Below are positions 18,314 through 27,789 of a stretch of DNA of 45,835 bases, in pieces. Location of the stretch: contig JBDHRG010000007.1 of NCBI GenBank assembly GCA_039807445.1, positions 1 to 45,835 of the forward strand, given 5' to 3'. The stretch comes from JBDHRG01 sp039807445. Its GTDB lineage: Bacteria > Pseudomonadota > Gammaproteobacteria > Competibacterales > Competibacteraceae. The translations under genes and the position numbers were made by a program. The notes below the pieces were generated by a model that had not been told where the DNA came from, made no database searches, and was given only the letters and a program-made list of their open reading frames with translations. Each line of letters opens with the position of its first letter. The stretch's first letter is position 1.

Positions 18314-19174
18314 TCAGGCGCTGCCGTCGCACAGCGCGGCAGTGATGGCTTCGGCGAGGTGCTCGAGCACCGGCGAGTGCCGGCCGGGGTTGCGCAACAG
18401 GCTGATCGCCGCACTCGGCAGCGGCGGCAGGCCGCCGCCGGCGTCGAGGATGCGCAGGTGCGCCGGCACGGTGCTCGGCATCAGCGCGCCGACCGCGAGC
18501 CCGGCGGTGACCGCCGCCAGCACGCCGTCGACCGACCGGCTCGAGCAGACGATGCGGTAGGGGATGTCGTGCGCCTCGAGCGCGGCGATGGTCCAGTCGC
18601 GCATCACGAAGCCGGCGTTGAACAGCGCCAGCGGCAGCGGCCGCTGCGCGTGCAGCGCATGCCCGGGCGAGCAGATCCACGCCAGCGCCTCACGGCGCAG
18701 GATGGTGCCGGTTTCCCAGCCCGGCACGCGCGTGGCCAGCGCCAGGTCGAGCTCGTCGCCGGCGAGCAGCTCGCGCATGTGCGCGCTGGTGTCGCACACC
18801 ACCTCGACGGGCACCTGCGGATGCGCCTCGGCGAAGCGTCGCAGCACCTCGGGCAGGAAGCGCGCGACGTAGTCGTGCGGCGTGCCCAGGCGCACCGAAT
18901 TGATCGTCTCGGGGCGCGCGAGCCGCGCGACGGTTTCGTCGTGCAGCGCCAGCAACTGCCGTGCGTTCACCAGCAGCGCCGCCCCGGTCGGCGTCAGCGC
19001 GGCGCCGCGGCCGTCGCGCTCGAACAGAGGCCGTCCGACGGCGTCTTCGAGCTTGCGGATCTGCATGCTGACCGCCGACTGCGTGCGGTGCACGCGTTTC
19101 GCCGCCTGAGTGAAGCCGCCGCTCTCGGCGACGGCGACGAAGCTGCGCAGCCAGTCGATGTCCAGGGTCGGCAA
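18314..19174 (-). CDS. LysR-family transcriptional regulator
   Basis: 286 residues. The N-terminal winged helix (LDIDWLRSFVAVAESGGFTQ, then AAKRVHRTQSAVSMQIRKLE) is followed by the effector domain. The start is TTG 19174, with GGGGAG six bases upstream, giving MPTLDIDWL; no ATG or GTG fits. It is transcribed away from the ABC importer cluster that starts at 19372 and most likely regulates it in response to the transported compound. The 197-bp divergent gap contains TATAAC and AT-rich sequence near 19200-19215, where LysR sites would be expected. Confidence 0.9.
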   Translation of the reverse strand: MPTLDIDWLRSFVAVAESGGFTQAAKRVHRTQSAVSMQIRKLEDAVGRPLFERDGRGAALTPTGAALLVNARQLLALHDETVARLARPETINSVRLGTPHDYVARFLPEVLRRFAEAHPQVPVEVVCDTSAHMRELLAGDELDLALATRVPGWETGTILRREALAWICSPGHALHAQRPLPLALFNAGFVMRDWTIAALEAHDIPYRIVCSSRSVDGVLAAVTAGLAVGALMPSTVPAHLRILDAGGGLPPLPSAAISLLRNPGRHSPVLEHLAEAITAALCDGSA

Positions 19175-19371
19175 GGCGGGCTCCCCATCGCGTTCGCTGA
19201 TAGCTCGTATAACGGCAATTCGTTGGCCAAGGCAACGCCGTGCGCGGATAGTCCGGGCTGACCGCGGAAGCGCACGACGACCGCCGGAACACCCGGCGGC
19301 GTACGAGCCCACGAGGGCGATGCGCCCGCGCAAAGCGAGGAACGGCACCCCGGTGCCAGAGGAGGATGGGC

Positions 19372-20958
19372 ATGTTGCAGAAAAAGGCGATCGCGCTCGC
19401 GCTCGCCGCCTTCGCGCTGGGCGGGGCGGCGGCTTCCGAGGCCGCGGTACTGCGCTGGGCGCACTCGACCGACATCAGCTCGGCCGACCCCTACGGCCGG
19501 CGTGAAGACTTCACGCTGAGCGTCCTGGGCAACGTCTACGAAGGCCTGGTGCGCTGGAACGACAGGCAGCAGCTCGAGCCGGCGCTGGCCGAATCGTGGG
19601 AGATCGTCGAGCCGACGCGCTGGCGCTTCCACCTGCGTCGGGGCGTCAAGTTCCACAACGGCAACGCCTTCGACGCCGACGACGTGGTGTTCTCGTTCCA
19701 GCGCGCCACCGCGCCGAAGTCGAACTTCAAGGGCTTGCTCGAACCGGTCCGCGAAGTGCGCAAGGTCGACGACCACACCGTCGACCTGGTGCTGAAGGCG
19801 CCCCACGCGATCCTGCTCAACGACCTGGCCGGCTGGTTCATCATGGACCGCGAGTGGTGCATCGAGCACGGCGCCGCCGAGCCGATCGATCTCGCGTCCG
19901 CGGAGCAGAAGGCGTACACGGCCAACCACGCCAACGGCACCGGCCCGTTCATGCTGAAGAGCCGCGAGCCGGACGTGAGCATCGTCGCGGTCGCGAATCC
20001 GGGCTGGTGGGACACGCCGCGCCACAACCTGAGCGAAGTCGTCTACACGCCGATCCGCTCCGACGCCACCCGCGTCGCGGCGCTGCTGTCGGGGCAGCTC
20101 GACTTCATCCGCGGCGTGCCGCTCGCCGACGTGCCGCGGCTGGAGCAGAACCCCGACATCCGGATGCTCGAAGGTCCGCACGCGCGCGTGGTGTTCCTCG
20201 GCATGAACGCGCGCGACCCCGAGCTGAAGAGCTCCGACGTCAGGGGCCGCAACCCGTTCGCCGACATCCGCGTGCGCACGGCGCTGTACCAGGCGATCAA
20301 CGAGGACGCGATCAAGAAGAGCGTGATGCGCGGCCGTGCCCGGCCGGCGGCGATCGCGGTGGCGCCGCAGACCCACGGTTACGACGCCAGCCTCGACGTG
20401 CGCCTGCCCTACGACCCCGAGGTCGCGAAGGCGCTGCTCGCCGAGGCCGGCTATCCGAACGGCTTCGCCGTCGAGCTGGGTTGCCCGAACAACGGCAGCC
20501 TGATCAACGACGAGCAGATCTGCCAGGCGCTCGTGGCGATGCTCGGCAAGGTCGGCGTCAGGGTGAGCCTGCGCGCCCAGCCCAGCACCCAGCATTACGG
20601 CGCGCTGCTGAAGGGCGAGCTCGACATGTGGATGCTGGGCTGGGCCTCGCTGCCGGCCGGCGACGTGTCGGCGCTGTTCACCGCGGTGGTCCACAGCCCG
20701 AACGGCTCGCTCGGGGCGTACAACCCGAAGGGCTGGTCCGATCCCGGGCTCGATGCGCTGATCACCCAGGTCGGCACCGAGTACGACCCCGGCAAGCGCC
20801 AGGCGCTGATCTCGGAAGCCCTGCGCCGTCACAGGGAGGCGGTCGCGGTGCTGCCGCTGCACCAGCAGCAGCTGACCTGGGCCGCGCGCAAGGGCTTCAC
20901 CGTGCCGCAGCCGGCCGACGAGTACGTGCGCTGGTGGACCGTCACCGGCCCGAAGTGA
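19372..20958 (+). CDS. ABC importer substrate-binding protein (family 5)
   Basis: 528 residues with a cleavable signal peptide (MLQKKAIALALAAFALGGAA) and the SBP family 5 signature VRWNDRQQLEPALAESWEIV and WRFHLRRGVKFHNGNAFDAD, with DDVVFSFQRA. It binds peptides, opines or related compounds in the periplasm. ATG 19372 has GGAGG six bases upstream; ATG 19366 directly abuts that site and is unlikely. It is first in a cluster with two permeases, two ATPases and three amidohydrolases. A strong hairpin follows it (20970-20991). A paralogue lies at 27790-29355. Confidence 0.93.
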   Translation: MLQKKAIALALAAFALGGAAASEAAVLRWAHSTDISSADPYGRREDFTLSVLGNVYEGLVRWNDRQQLEPALAESWEIVEPTRWRFHLRRGVKFHNGNAFDADDVVFSFQRATAPKSNFKGLLEPVREVRKVDDHTVDLVLKAPHAILLNDLAGWFIMDREWCIEHGAAEPIDLASAEQKAYTANHANGTGPFMLKSREPDVSIVAVANPGWWDTPRHNLSEVVYTPIRSDATRVAALLSGQLDFIRGVPLADVPRLEQNPDIRMLEGPHARVVFLGMNARDPELKSSDVRGRNPFADIRVRTALYQAINEDAIKKSVMRGRARPAAIAVAPQTHGYDASLDVRLPYDPEVAKALLAEAGYPNGFAVELGCPNNGSLINDEQICQALVAMLGKVGVRVSLRAQPSTQHYGALLKGELDMWMLGWASLPAGDVSALFTAVVHSPNGSLGAYNPKGWSDPGLDALITQVGTEYDPGKRQALISEALRRHREAVAVLPLHQQQLTWAARKGFTVPQPADEYVRWWTVTGPK

Positions 20959-20969
20959 TCCGCCGAAGC

Positions 20970-20991
20970 TCCGCCCGGGCTCCCGGGCGGA
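20970..20991 (+). promoter_or_regulatory. Strong hairpin between binding protein and permease
   Basis: TCCGCCCGGG-CT-CCCGGGCGGA is a perfect 10-bp inverted repeat with a 2-nt loop just after the binding-protein stop. There is no T-run, so it is more likely an mRNA-stabilising or attenuating structure, as often found after the highly expressed binding protein of ABC importer operons. Confidence 0.65.
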
Positions 20992-21021
20992 CGAACCCAT
21001 CCCCGAGAGGAGGGTAGCCCC

Positions 21022-22005
21022 ATGCTCGCCTACGTGATCCGGCGGCTGACGAGCGGCCTGTTCGTGATGCTCGCCGTCGCCTTCATCGCCTTCCTGCTGT
21101 TCAACTTCGTCGGCGATCCGGTCAACAACATGCTCGGCGAGAACGCCACCGCCGAGCAGCGCGCCGAGCTCCAGCACAAGCTCGGCCTCGACCAGCCCTT
21201 CCCGCTGCAGTTCGCGCGCTTCGTCGGCAATGCCGCGCAGGGCGAGTTCGGCATCTCGTACCGCAACCTGCAGCCGGTGTCCGAGCTGCTCGAGGCGCGG
21301 CTGCCGGCGACGCTCGAGCTGTCGGTGGTCGCCGCGCTGCTCGCGCTGGCACTGGGCATCCCGATGGGGGTGTACACCGCGCTGCACCGCGACGGTGTGC
21401 TGGCGCGGCTGTGCCAGATGGTGTCGCTGATCGGCGTGTCGATCCCCTCGTTCCTGACCGGCATCCTGCTGATCCTGGTGTTCTCGGTGACGCTGAACTG
21501 GCTGCCTTCGTTCGGCCGCGGCGAGGTCGTAACCCTCGGCGGCTGGAGCACCGGCCTCTTGACCGCCTCGGGGCTGAAGTCGCTGATCCTGCCGGCGGTC
21601 ACGCTGGCGCTGTTCCAGATGACGATGATCATGCGCCTGGTGCGCTCGGAGATGCTCGAGGTGCTGCGCACCGACTACATCAAGTTCGCCCGCGCGCGCG
21701 GCATCCGCGAGCGCTCGGTGCGCTTCCGCCACGCGCTGAAGAACACGCTGGTGCCGGTGATCACGATCATCGGCCTGCAGCTCGGCGCGGTGATCGCGTT
21801 CGCGATCATCACCGAGACCGTGTTCCAGTGGCCGGGCATGGGGCTGCTGCTGATCCAGGCGATCACCTTCGGCGACATCCCGGTGATCGCCGCCTACCTG
21901 GTGCTGGTCGCCTTCCTGTTCGTGCTGATCAACCTGATCGTCGACCTGCTCTACTACGTGGTCGATCCGCGCATCCGGATCGACCGCGGCGTGGTCGCGC
22001 TGTGA
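21022..22005 (+). CDS. ABC importer permease, DppB type
   Basis: 327-residue inner-membrane permease beginning MLAYVIRRLTSGLFVMLAVA, with about six membrane spans. The cytoplasmic coupling loop (EAA-like) reads DYIKFARARGIRERSVRFRH. It forms the translocation pore with the DppC-type partner immediately downstream. GAGAGGAGGG lies upstream of ATG 21022. Length and layout are normal for the family. Confidence 0.94.
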   Translation: MLAYVIRRLTSGLFVMLAVAFIAFLLFNFVGDPVNNMLGENATAEQRAELQHKLGLDQPFPLQFARFVGNAAQGEFGISYRNLQPVSELLEARLPATLELSVVAALLALALGIPMGVYTALHRDGVLARLCQMVSLIGVSIPSFLTGILLILVFSVTLNWLPSFGRGEVVTLGGWSTGLLTASGLKSLILPAVTLALFQMTMIMRLVRSEMLEVLRTDYIKFARARGIRERSVRFRHALKNTLVPVITIIGLQLGAVIAFAIITETVFQWPGMGLLLIQAITFGDIPVIAAYLVLVAFLFVLINLIVDLLYYVVDPRIRIDRGVVAL

Positions 22006-22019
22006 CCGAGGTGCCCCCG

Positions 22020-22955
22020 ATGAGTACCGTGATGAACTCCCGCCCCGGCGTGCTCGCGCGCCTGCTCGACAGCGACCTCTGGTACCAGTTCAGCCGCTCG
22101 CCGGTGACCGTGGCCTCGGCGGCTCTGACCCTGGCGTTCTGCCTGATCGCAGTCTTTGCGACCTGGCTGGCGCCGCACGACCCCTTCGACCCGGCCAGCC
22201 TCGACCTGCTCGACGCGCACCTGCCGCCGGCCTGGGCCGCCGAGGGCTCGGCGAACTACCTGCTCGGCACCGACGACCAGGGGCGCGACGTGCTGTCGGC
22301 GATCATGTACGGCTCGCGCGTGTCGCTGCTGGTGGCGATCGCCGCGACGGCGCTGGCGATGCTGATCGGCGTCACGCTCGGGCTGCTCGCCGGCTACTTC
22401 GGCGGGCGCCTCGACGGGCTGATCATGCGCATCGCCGACGTGCAGCTGAGCTTCCCGACCATCCTGCTGGCGCTGCTGATCGACGGCGTGGTGCGCAGCG
22501 CGCTGTCGAAGGAGCTGCACGACACGCTGTCGCTGTACGTGCTGATCTTCGCGATCGCGGTTTCGAACTGGGTGCAGTACGCGCGCACCGTGCGCGGCTC
22601 GACGCTGGTCGAGCGCTCGAAGGAGTACGTGCAGGCGGCGCGCGTGATGGGGCTGTCGCCGCTGACGATCCTGCGCCGCCACGTGCTGCCCAACGTGATG
22701 GGGCCGGTGCTGGTGATCGCCACCCTCGGCTTCTGCAACGCGATCATCGCCGAGGCGACGCTGAGCTTCCTCGGCCTCGGCGTGCCGCCGACCCAGCCCT
22801 CGCTCGGCACGCTGATCCGCATCGGCAACGAGCTGCTGTTCTCGGGCGAGTGGTGGATCACCGTCTTTCCCGGCGTCTACCTGGTGGCCATGGTGCTGGC
22901 GGTGAACCTGCTCGGCGACTGGCTGCGCGACGCCCTGAACCCGAAGCTGCGCTGA
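22020..22955 (+). CDS. ABC importer permease, DppC type
   Basis: 311-residue inner-membrane permease with the N-terminal cytoplasmic stretch typical of DppC/OppC, the LLGTDDQGRDVLSAIMYGSR motif and the coupling loop EYVQAARVMGLSPLTILRRH. ATG 22020 has GAGG 8 nt upstream; an in-frame GTG at 22002 overlaps the stop of the previous gene and is an alternative. It pairs with the DppB-type permease. Confidence 0.94.
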   Translation: MSTVMNSRPGVLARLLDSDLWYQFSRSPVTVASAALTLAFCLIAVFATWLAPHDPFDPASLDLLDAHLPPAWAAEGSANYLLGTDDQGRDVLSAIMYGSRVSLLVAIAATALAMLIGVTLGLLAGYFGGRLDGLIMRIADVQLSFPTILLALLIDGVVRSALSKELHDTLSLYVLIFAIAVSNWVQYARTVRGSTLVERSKEYVQAARVMGLSPLTILRRHVLPNVMGPVLVIATLGFCNAIIAEATLSFLGLGVPPTQPSLGTLIRIGNELLFSGEWWITVFPGVYLVAMVLAVNLLGDWLRDALNPKLR

Positions 22956-22966
22956 GGAGGCCCGAC

Positions 22967-23971
22967 ATGAGCACGCAGCCCCTGCTGCAGGTCGAGCACC
23001 TGCGCATCGAGTTTCCGACCCGGCGCGGCACGCTGGTCGCGATCGACGACGTGTCCTTCCATATCAACCCGGGCGAGGTGCTCGGCGTGGTCGGCGAGTC
23101 CGGCGCCGGCAAGTCGCTGACAGGAAGCGCGGTGATCGGCCTGCTCGAGCCGCCGGGGCGGATCGCCGGCGGGCGCATCCTGCTCGAGGGCCGGCGCATC
23201 GACGATCTGCCGCCCCCCGAGATGCGCCGCATCCGCGGCCGGCGGATCGGCGCGATCTTCCAGGACCCGCTGACCAGCCTGAACCCGCTGTACACCGTCG
23301 GCCAGCAGCTGGTCGAGACGATCACGACGCACCTCGAGATGAGCCCGGCGCAGGCGCGCCGGCGCGCGATCGAACTGCTCGCCGAAGTCGGCATCCCGGC
23401 GCCCGAGCGGCGCATCGACCACTATCCGCACCAGTTCTCGGGCGGCATGCGCCAGCGCGTGGTGATCGCGCTCGCGCTGTGCGCGAACCCGCGGCTGATC
23501 GTCGCCGACGAACCGACCACGGCGCTCGACGTGTCGATCCAGGCGCAGATCATCGCGCTGCTGAAGCGGCTGTGCCGCGAGCACGGCGCCGCGGTGATGC
23601 TGGTGACGCACGACATGGGCGTGATCGCCGAGACCGCCGACCGCGTCGCGGTGATGTACGCCGGGCGCATCGCCGAGATCGGCCCGGTGCGCCAGGTCGT
23701 CAAGGAGGCGCTGCACCCGTACACGCGCGGGCTGATGGGTTCGATCCCGACGATCGGTCGCGACGTCGAGCGCCTGACGCAGATCGACGGCGCGATGCCG
23801 CGCCTGTCGGCGATCCCGCGCGGCTGCGCCTTCAACCCGCGCTGCCCGCACGCCTTCGAGCGCTGCCACCGCGAGCGGCCCGATCCGCTGGCGGTCGGCG
23901 CCACGCGCGTCGCCTGCTGGCTGCACGCATCCGAATCCATGACCGAGACCGGGGAGGCCGCCGATGCCTGA
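22967..23971 (+). CDS. ABC importer ATPase, DppD type
   Basis: 334-residue ATPase with Walker A GESGAGKS near residue 43, the signature FSGGMRQRV and Walker B LIVADEPTTALD. The C-terminal oligopeptide-family tail contains CAFNPRCPHAFERCHRERPD, whose cysteines can hold an Fe-S cluster in DppD/OppD proteins. GAGGAGG precedes ATG 22967. Its 3' end overlaps the next ATPase gene by 8 nt. Confidence 0.95.
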   Translation: MSTQPLLQVEHLRIEFPTRRGTLVAIDDVSFHINPGEVLGVVGESGAGKSLTGSAVIGLLEPPGRIAGGRILLEGRRIDDLPPPEMRRIRGRRIGAIFQDPLTSLNPLYTVGQQLVETITTHLEMSPAQARRRAIELLAEVGIPAPERRIDHYPHQFSGGMRQRVVIALALCANPRLIVADEPTTALDVSIQAQIIALLKRLCREHGAAVMLVTHDMGVIAETADRVAVMYAGRIAEIGPVRQVVKEALHPYTRGLMGSIPTIGRDVERLTQIDGAMPRLSAIPRGCAFNPRCPHAFERCHRERPDPLAVGATRVACWLHASESMTETGEAADA

Positions 23972-25046
23972 ACAAGCCCGAACCCTGCTGAACGTCAGCG
24001 ACATCGCCTGCCACTTCGACCTCTCGCCGCCGCTGCTGAACCGCCTGCTCGAGCGGCGCGGGCCACAGGTCCTGAAGGCGGTCGACGGCGTCAGCTTCAG
24101 CATTCCGCGCGGCACCACGCTGGCGATCGTCGGCGAATCCGGCTGCGGCAAGTCGACCGTCGCGCGGCTGATCGTCGGGCTGTACCGAACCGCGCGCGGG
24201 CGCATCGAGTTCGACGGCGTCGACATCGGCAAGCTCGACCGCAAGGCGATGGCGCCGCTGCGCCGGCGGCTGCAGATGATCTTCCAGGACCCCTACGCCA
24301 GCCTGAACCCGCGCTGGCGCGTGCGCGACATCATCGCCGAGCCGATCCGCGCCTTCGCCCTGCTGTCCGACCCGGCCGCGGTCGAGGCGCGCGTCGGCGA
24401 ACTGCTGAGCCAGGTCGGGCTGTCGCCGGCCGACGGCGCCAAGTACCCGCACGAGTTCTCCGGCGGGCAGCGCCAGCGCATCTCGATCGCGCGCGCACTG
24501 GCGAGCGAGCCCGAGTTCCTGGTCTGCGACGAACCGACCTCGGCGCTCGACGTGTCGGTGCAGGCGCAGATCCTGAACCTGATGAAGGATCTGCAGCGCC
24601 GCCTCGGGCTGACCTATCTGTTCATCTCGCACAACCTGGCGGTCGTGTACCACGTCGCCGATGCGGTCGCGGTGATGTACCTCGGCCGCATGGTCGAGAT
24701 GGCGCCGGTGAAGACGCTGTTCGCGCAGCCGCGCCACCCGTACACGCGGCTCCTGCTCGACACCATCCCCGACCTCGAGATGAGCGGGCGCACGCGCATG
24801 CCGGTGGCCGGTGAAGTGCCCAACCCGATCGACCCGCCCTCGGGCTGCACCTTCCATCCGCGTTGCCCGTTCGCGCGCGAGCGCTGCAAGGCCGAGCGCC
24901 CCGAGCTGCGCCGCCAGGACGACGGTGCGGCGGTCGCCTGCCACGGCGTCGAGGAAGGCTGGATTCCCGAGGCTCCGGTCGGCAGCAACGTGGTGCCGCT
25001 GGTGGCGCACCGCAACAACGATCTGCAGGGAAGGAGCAAGGCATGA
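23964..25046 (+). CDS. ABC importer ATPase, DppF type
   Basis: 360-residue ATPase with Walker A GESGCGKST, signature FSGGQRQRI and Walker B FLVCDEPTSALDVS. The C-terminal segment CTFHPRCPFARERCKAERPE again carries the oligopeptide-family cysteines. The N-terminus has an insertion (LSPPLLNRLLERRGPQ) before the core, common in DppF. It forms the heterodimer with the DppD-type subunit. The stop overlaps the following amidohydrolase start (ATGA), which ties transport and catabolism in one operon. Confidence 0.95.
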   Translation: MPEQARTLLNVSDIACHFDLSPPLLNRLLERRGPQVLKAVDGVSFSIPRGTTLAIVGESGCGKSTVARLIVGLYRTARGRIEFDGVDIGKLDRKAMAPLRRRLQMIFQDPYASLNPRWRVRDIIAEPIRAFALLSDPAAVEARVGELLSQVGLSPADGAKYPHEFSGGQRQRISIARALASEPEFLVCDEPTSALDVSVQAQILNLMKDLQRRLGLTYLFISHNLAVVYHVADAVAVMYLGRMVEMAPVKTLFAQPRHPYTRLLLDTIPDLEMSGRTRMPVAGEVPNPIDPPSGCTFHPRCPFARERCKAERPELRRQDDGAAVACHGVEEGWIPEAPVGSNVVPLVAHRNNDLQGRSKA

Positions 25047-26236
25047 GCGATCTGCTGCTGCGCAGGGTGCGCCCGCATGGCGGGGCAGCGACCGACGTCC
25101 TGATCCGCGGCGGGCGCATCGCCGCGATCGGGCCGCAGACCCAACTGCCGGCGGGCGTCGAGGCGATCGACGGCGGCGGCGAGCTGCTGCTGCCGGGCTT
25201 CGTCGACGGCCACGTGCACCTCGACAAGATCCTGTGGGGGCTGCCGTGGCGCCGCCACAGCGCCGGCCCGACGCTCGCCGAGCTGATCGCCAACGAGCGC
25301 CGCGAGCGCCACGCGATCGGCGTGCCGGTCGCCGAGCGCGCCGGCAACCTGATCCGGCAGATGGTCGCCAAGGGCACGACCCACATCCGCAGCCACGTCG
25401 ACATCGACCCCGAGATCGGGCTGGGCAGCCTCGAGGGCGTGTTCGAGGCGCGCGAGACTTACCGCGACGCGGCCGACATCCAGCTGGTCGCCTTCCCGCA
25501 GCAGGGGGTGATGGTCGAGCCGGGCACGGTCGAGCTGCTCGAGGCCGCGGTGCAAGCCGGCGCCGAGCTGATCGGCGGGCTCGACCCGGCCGGCTTCGAC
25601 CTCGACCCCAAGGGCCAGCTCGATGCGGTGTTCGGCATCGCCGGCCGCCACGGCTGCGGCGTCGACATCCACCTGCACGACGGCGGCGAACTCGGCGCGC
25701 TGCAGATGCGGATGATCGCCGAGCGCACCCGCGCGCTGGGTTTGCAAGGGCGCGTGGCGATCAGCCACGGCTTCGCGCTCGGGATGATCGACGAGGCGCT
25801 GTTCGCAGCCACTGCCGAGCGCCTCGCCGCCGCCGGCATCTCGATCATGACCTCCGCGCCGGGCGCGCGTGCGATGCCGCCGATCAAGCGCCTGCTCGCG
25901 GCCGGCATCAACGTGTTCCTCGGCAACGACGCACTGCGCGACCTGTGGACGCCGTACGGCAACGGCGACCTGCTCGAGCGGATGATGCTCGCCGGCTGGC
26001 GCTCGAACTTCCGCCGCGACGAGGACGTGGAGCTGATGCTCGAACTCGGCACCGTGCGCGGCGCGCAGGCGCTCGGGATCGCCGATTACGGCCTCGAGCC
26101 CGGGCGCCCGGCCGACCTGGTGCTGGTGCCGGGCGAGACCGTTGCCGAAGCGATCGTCAGCCGCCCCGAGCGCACGCTGGTGCTCAAGCGCGGGCGCATC
26201 GTCGCCCGCGGCGGGCGCTTCGTGGGCACTGTCTGA
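25043..26236 (+). CDS. Cytosine-deaminase-like amidohydrolase
   Basis: 397-residue amidohydrolase resembling the CodA/AtzC branch. The metal site reads GFVDGHVHLDK (HxH) near residue 58, DIHLHDGGEL (His), ISHGFALG (His) and GNDALRDLW (Asp). The family deaminates or hydrolyses N-heterocycles and cyclic amides; the true substrate is unknown. The start overlaps the stop of the DppF-type gene, so its substrate is likely what the importer brings in. AAGGAG lies upstream of ATG 25043. It is cytoplasmic. Confidence 0.85.
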   Translation: MSDLLLRRVRPHGGAATDVLIRGGRIAAIGPQTQLPAGVEAIDGGGELLLPGFVDGHVHLDKILWGLPWRRHSAGPTLAELIANERRERHAIGVPVAERAGNLIRQMVAKGTTHIRSHVDIDPEIGLGSLEGVFEARETYRDAADIQLVAFPQQGVMVEPGTVELLEAAVQAGAELIGGLDPAGFDLDPKGQLDAVFGIAGRHGCGVDIHLHDGGELGALQMRMIAERTRALGLQGRVAISHGFALGMIDEALFAATAERLAAAGISIMTSAPGARAMPPIKRLLAAGINVFLGNDALRDLWTPYGNGDLLERMMLAGWRSNFRRDEDVELMLELGTVRGAQALGIADYGLEPGRPADLVLVPGETVAEAIVSRPERTLVLKRGRIVARGGRFVGTV

Positions 26237-26289
26237 GTCGCTGCCCCGCTCCCGAACGCGATATCGAACGACGCAAGGACTTACTACCC

Positions 26290-27762
26290 ATGCCCACCAC
26301 CCGCATCCGCGCGCGCTTCGTCGTCGGCCACGACGGCGCCGACCACTGCCTGCTCGAGAACGCCGAAGTCGTGTTCCGCGGCGAGCGCATCGTCCACGTC
26401 GGCAGGCGCTGGGACGGTCCGGTCGACCGCGAGCTCGATGCCGGCAACGCCATCGTCGGCCCCGGCTTCATCGACCTCGACGCGCTCGCCGACCTCGACT
26501 CGACCGTGCTCGCCTTCGACAACCAGCCCGGCTGGGCCAAGGGGCGCATCTGGCCGCGCAGCTACCTCGAGCGCGGTCCGCGCGAGGTCTACACCCCGGA
26601 CGAAGAGGCGTTCAAGATGCGCTACGCCTTCGTCCAGCTGATCCGCAACGGCGTCACCACCGCCGCGCCGATCACCTCGCTGCTGTACCGCGCGTGGGGC
26701 GAAACCTACGAGGAATTCGCGCGCGTCGCCGACATCGCCGGCCGACTCGGCATCCGTGCCTACCTCGGCCCGGCCTACCGCAGCGGGCTGACCTACGTCG
26801 AGGACGACGGCCGCTTCGGCGTCCACTGGGACGAGCGCCGCGGGCGCGAAGGGCTGGCGCGCGCGATCGACTACGTGCGCGAGTTCGACGGCGCGCACGG
26901 CGGACGCATCCGCGGCATGTTCGCCCCCGACCGCGTCGAGACCTGCACGCCGGAGCTGCTCGAGCGCACCGCGGCGGCCTCGGCCGAGCTCGGCGCGCCG
27001 GTGCGGCTGCACTGCGCGCAGTCGGTCTGGGAGTTCGACACCGTGCAGCGGCTGCGCGAAGGGCGCACGCCGATCGAGTTCGTCCGCGACTGCGGCCTGT
27101 TGAACCCGCGCAGCTTCCTGCCGCACGGCGTGCACCTGAACCACCACAGCCAGATCGGCCGGCCGGGGCGCGACCTCGAGTGGCTCGCCGAATCCGGAGC
27201 CTCTGTCGTGCACTGCCCGCTGGTGATGGGGCGCCACGGCAATACGATGGAGTCGTTCGCGCGGCTGCGCGATCTGGGCATCAACATCGCGATCGGCACC
27301 GACACCTTCCCGCCCGACATCCTCGAGAACCTGCGCGTCGGCATCGTCCTGTGCCGCGTCGCCGAGCGCCGCGCCGACGCCTGCTCGGCGGCCGACTTCT
27401 ACCGCGCGGCGACGCTCGGCGGCGCGCGCGCGCTCGGGCGCGATGACCTCGGCCGACTGGCGCCCGGCGCCAGGGCCGACCTGACGGTGTTCGACCTCGA
27501 CAACACCCATACCGGGCAACTGGTCGACCCGATCCAGACGATGATCCTGAACGGCCAGCGCGGCTGCTTCACCACCGTGGTGGTCGACGGCCGCTTCGTG
27601 ATGGAGAACGGCGAGCTGCCCGGCGTCGACCTCGCCGAACTGCACCGCGAAGCGCAGGCGCAGTTCGACCGGCTGATCGCGAGCTACCCCGAGCGCTCGA
27701 TCGGCCACCCGCCGCTCGAGGCGATCTTCGAGCCCAGCTTCCGCGTCGTCGAGTCGCTGTAA
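26290..27762 (+). CDS. Atypical amidohydrolase lacking the N-terminal HxH
   Basis: 490-residue protein with the TRZ/ATZ-type amidohydrolase layout: N- and C-terminal beta-sandwich parts around a TIM barrel. Where the family has the metal-binding HxH, this protein reads GPGFIDLDALADLD. Later elements look normal: VRLHCAQS, GVHLNHHSQIG and the GTDTFPPD Asp. The change suggests an altered metal site or a different reaction. It lies 53 nt after the first amidohydrolase and 27 nt before the second binding protein, so it is part of the operon. No signal peptide is seen. Confidence 0.8.
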   Translation: MPTTRIRARFVVGHDGADHCLLENAEVVFRGERIVHVGRRWDGPVDRELDAGNAIVGPGFIDLDALADLDSTVLAFDNQPGWAKGRIWPRSYLERGPREVYTPDEEAFKMRYAFVQLIRNGVTTAAPITSLLYRAWGETYEEFARVADIAGRLGIRAYLGPAYRSGLTYVEDDGRFGVHWDERRGREGLARAIDYVREFDGAHGGRIRGMFAPDRVETCTPELLERTAAASAELGAPVRLHCAQSVWEFDTVQRLREGRTPIEFVRDCGLLNPRSFLPHGVHLNHHSQIGRPGRDLEWLAESGASVVHCPLVMGRHGNTMESFARLRDLGINIAIGTDTFPPDILENLRVGIVLCRVAERRADACSAADFYRAATLGGARALGRDDLGRLAPGARADLTVFDLDNTHTGQLVDPIQTMILNGQRGCFTTVVVDGRFVMENGELPGVDLAELHREAQAQFDRLIASYPERSIGHPPLEAIFEPSFRVVESL

Positions 27763-27789
27763 GCGCCCGTCCACCGAAGGAGAAAAACC

